From an uncultured Microbacteriaceae bacterium (lineage in GTDB: Bacteria > Actinomycetota > Actinomycetes > Actinomycetales > Microbacteriaceae), in NCBI GenBank assembly GCA_946481135.1, contig CAMLMQ010000142.1, positions 1-8,040 of the forward strand: a stretch of DNA of 8,040 nt. Direction: 5' to 3'. Below the pieces are notes generated by a model. That model was not told where the DNA came from and did not search any database. It was given only the letters and a program-made list of their open reading frames with translations. Position numbers and translations under genes: made by a program. This document shows positions 6,557 through 8,040 of the stretch, in pieces (positions within the stretch are counted from its first letter, which is position 1; each line of letters opens with the position of its first letter).

Positions 6557-7090
6557 ATGATGGAGGCCATGGCAGGGGATCCCGCGGCGCCGGGCCCGGT
6601 CTTCCGCATCTGCTTCGTCTGCACCGGGAACATCTGCCGCTCGCCCATGGCGGAGGCGGTCTTCCGCCAGCTCATCGCGGCGGGCGGCTACGAGAACCGG
6701 CTCGAGGTGGGGTCGGCGGCGACGGGCGACTGGCACGTCGGCGAGCGCGCCGACGCCCGCACGATCGCCGCGCTCTCGAGCCGCGGCTACGACGCCACCC
6801 GGCACCGCGCCCGGCAGTTCGACTCCGCCTGGTTCGCGACGCTCGACCTCGTCGTCGTCTTCGACCGCGGGCAGGAACGCACGCTCAAGGAGTGGGCGCC
6901 CGACGACGCCACCCGCGCGAAGGTGCAGCTGCTGCTCTCCTTCGACGACGGGGCCGGATCGCCCGCCGACGTGCCCGACCCGTACTATTCGGATGCCGCC
7001 CTCTTCGATTCGGTGCTGAGCACGATCGAGCGCGCGAGCGTCGCCCTCTTCCGGCAATTGGAGCCGGTCCTTCGACAGGGAGTTCCATGA
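6557..7090 (+). CDS. Low-molecular-weight protein-tyrosine phosphatase family protein
   Basis: Cytoplasmic enzyme that hydrolyses phosphotyrosine (or a related phospho-residue such as phosphoarginine) by a cysteine-phosphate intermediate. The P-loop VCTGNICRSPMAEA fits C-x5-R, with Cys22 and Arg28 in this numbering; the general-acid Asp is in VPDPYY (about 139-144). The core FRICFVCTGNICRSP begins near residue 16, leaving a short N-terminal extension. It has 177 residues, a little above the usual ~150-165. The start is uncertain: ATG at 6557 has GAGAGGG 10 nt upstream, while ATG at 6569 (173 residues) has GGAGG only 2 nt before it but could be leaderless from CATGAT 7 nt upstream. Its TGA overlaps the purB ATG, so the two genes are very likely co-translated. 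The physiological substrate is unknown. Confidence 0.9.
   Translation: MMEAMAGDPAAPGPVFRICFVCTGNICRSPMAEAVFRQLIAAGGYENRLEVGSAATGDWHVGERADARTIAALSSRGYDATRHRARQFDSAWFATLDLVVVFDRGQERTLKEWAPDDATRAKVQLLLSFDDGAGSPADVPDPYYSDAALFDSVLSTIERASVALFRQLEPVLRQGVP
7077..7082 (+). promoter_or_regulatory. Shine-Dalgarno of purB inside the end of the phosphatase gene
   Basis: AGGGAG lies 4 nt before the purB ATG at 7087 and within the last codons of the phosphatase gene. With the ATGA overlap, it supports this start and translational coupling. Confidence 0.6.
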
Positions 7091-8040
7091 GTCCGCTGCC
7101 CCCGCAACCGCTGAGCCCCCTCGACGGGCGGTACCGCGCCGCCGTCGGCGACCTCGGCGAACACCTCTCCGAGGCGGGGCTCAACCGCGCCCGCGTGCGC
7201 GTCGAGGTGGAGTGGCTCGCGTTCCTCACCGAGCGCGGCCTGCTCGGCTCCGCCCCCCTCGACCCCGACGCGGTACGGGAGCTGCGCCGCTTCGCCGCCG
7301 AGTTCGGCGAGGCCGAGATCGAGCGGCTCGCCGAACTCGAGGCGACGACCCGGCACGACGTCAAGGCCGTCGAGTACCTCGTGCGCGAGAAGCTCGCCGA
7401 ACTCGGCCTCACGCACGTCGCCGAGCTCGTGCACGTCGCCTGCACGAGCGAGGACGTCAACAATCTCTCCTACGCGCTCACGGTCCGCGCCGCCGTCACC
7501 GGAGTGTGGCTGCCGAAGCTGCGGGATGTCGTGGGTCGCCTCCGCGAGTTCGCGGTCGCCGAGCGGGCGACCCCGATGCTGTCCCGCACCCACGGGCAGC
7601 CCGCCACGCCGACGACCTTCGGCAAGGAGATGGCCGTCGTCGTGCACCGCCTCGAGCGGCAGATCCGCCGCATCGAACAGGTCGAGTACCTCGGCAAGTT
7701 CAGCGGAGCCACGGGCACCTTCTCGGCGCACGTCGTCACCGACCCCGAGCTCGACTGGCCCGCCCTCTCGCGCGAGTTCGTCACCTCCCTCGGTCTCGAC
7801 TGGAACCCGCTCACGACGCAGATCGAGTCGCATGACTGGCAGGCCGAGCTTTACTCCGCGATCGCGCACGCCGGCCGCATCCTGCACAACCTGTGCACCG
7901 ACGTGTGGACCTACATCTCGATCGGCTACCTCGCGCAGATCCCGCAGGCGGGAGCGACGGGCTCGTCGACGATGCCGCACAAGGTGAACCCGATCCGCTT
8001 CGAGAACGCCGAGGCGAACCTCGAACTCTCGGCGGCGCTG
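7087..8040 (+). CDS. purB: Adenylosuccinate lyase PurB, C-terminus beyond window
   Basis: Fumarase/aspartase-superfamily lyase acting twice in purine synthesis: it splits SAICAR to AICAR and adenylosuccinate to AMP, releasing fumarate each time. The 318 visible codons are uninterrupted. Motifs: LSPLDGRYR at 9-17, ATTRHDVKAVEY at 86-97, CTSEDVNNLSYAL at 119-131, RTHGQPATPTTFGKE at 167-181 with the catalytic His169, and the superfamily signature GSSTMPHKVNP at 292-302, whose flexible-loop serine (293/294) is the general base. NPIRFENAEANLEL after the signature marks the longer, E. coli-type PurB (about 455-480 residues), so roughly a third is missing. ATG at 7087 overlaps the phosphatase TGA and gives an N-terminus ending at the conserved PLDGRY. 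No other pur gene is in view. Confidence 0.97.
   Translation, partial: MSPLPPQPLSPLDGRYRAAVGDLGEHLSEAGLNRARVRVEVEWLAFLTERGLLGSAPLDPDAVRELRRFAAEFGEAEIERLAELEATTRHDVKAVEYLVREKLAELGLTHVAELVHVACTSEDVNNLSYALTVRAAVTGVWLPKLRDVVGRLREFAVAERATPMLSRTHGQPATPTTFGKEMAVVVHRLERQIRRIEQVEYLGKFSGATGTFSAHVVTDPELDWPALSREFVTSLGLDWNPLTTQIESHDWQAELYSAIAHAGRILHNLCTDVWTYISIGYLAQIPQAGATGSSTMPHKVNPIRFENAEANLELSAAL

Noticed and set aside
6208..6675. N-terminal extension of the hydrolase frame up to 6675 (625 residues in total)
   Set aside because: The added part is Arg/Ala/Gly-rich low complexity, lies antisense to the phosphatase start and out of frame over the WxG gene; the GTGA overlap at 6204-6207 gives a better start.
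6985..7980. 331-codon minus-strand frame over purB
   Set aside because: Antisense to the highly conserved purB reading frame, no recognisable motifs.

Overview
The window is high-GC DNA with GTG starts, 4-nt stop/start overlaps and few intergenic bases, typical of an actinomycete. Gene content and protein style (E1alpha/E1beta/E2 2-oxoacid dehydrogenase set, HisC2/Pat-type aminotransferase, PF04020-like small membrane protein, low-molecular-weight tyrosine phosphatase, long-form PurB) suggest a Microbacteriaceae-like member of the Actinomycetota. The family assignment is inference. It looks like ordinary chromosome: no transposase, integrase, tRNA, rRNA or CRISPR array was seen.

Left half (1-4331), minus strand, read right to left: a HisC/Pat family aminotransferase, then E1 alpha, E1 beta and E2 of a 2-oxoacid dehydrogenase complex, most likely branched-chain (BkdABC-like). 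The gaps are 5 nt, a 4-nt overlap and 8 nt, so the four genes can form one transcription unit. The E2 gene runs off the left edge. The layout would suit transamination of an amino acid to a 2-oxoacid followed by oxidative decarboxylation to an acyl-CoA, although the aminotransferase may instead serve histidine or aromatic amino acid synthesis.

Middle (4332-6455): a 52-bp divergent spacer separates the aminotransferase from a plus-strand gene for a four-helix membrane protein (phage holin 4_2/YvlD-like). That gene converges, with a 3-bp gap, on a minus-strand pair: an 83-residue helical protein with a WRG motif, whose stop overlaps the start of a 469-residue protein with a helical N-terminus, a hydrophobic segment and a C-terminal serine-hydrolase domain (GFSQG). 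The pair looks like a WXG100-type partner plus effector or hydrolase and is the least understood part of the window. An imperfect hairpin straddles the convergent stops.

Right end (6456-8040): after a 101-bp divergent spacer come a low-molecular-weight protein-tyrosine phosphatase and, overlapping it by ATGA, purB (adenylosuccinate lyase, cut by the right edge).

No stretch over 300 bases lacks a gene. Functional assignments rest on recognised motifs read by eye; no database search was run.
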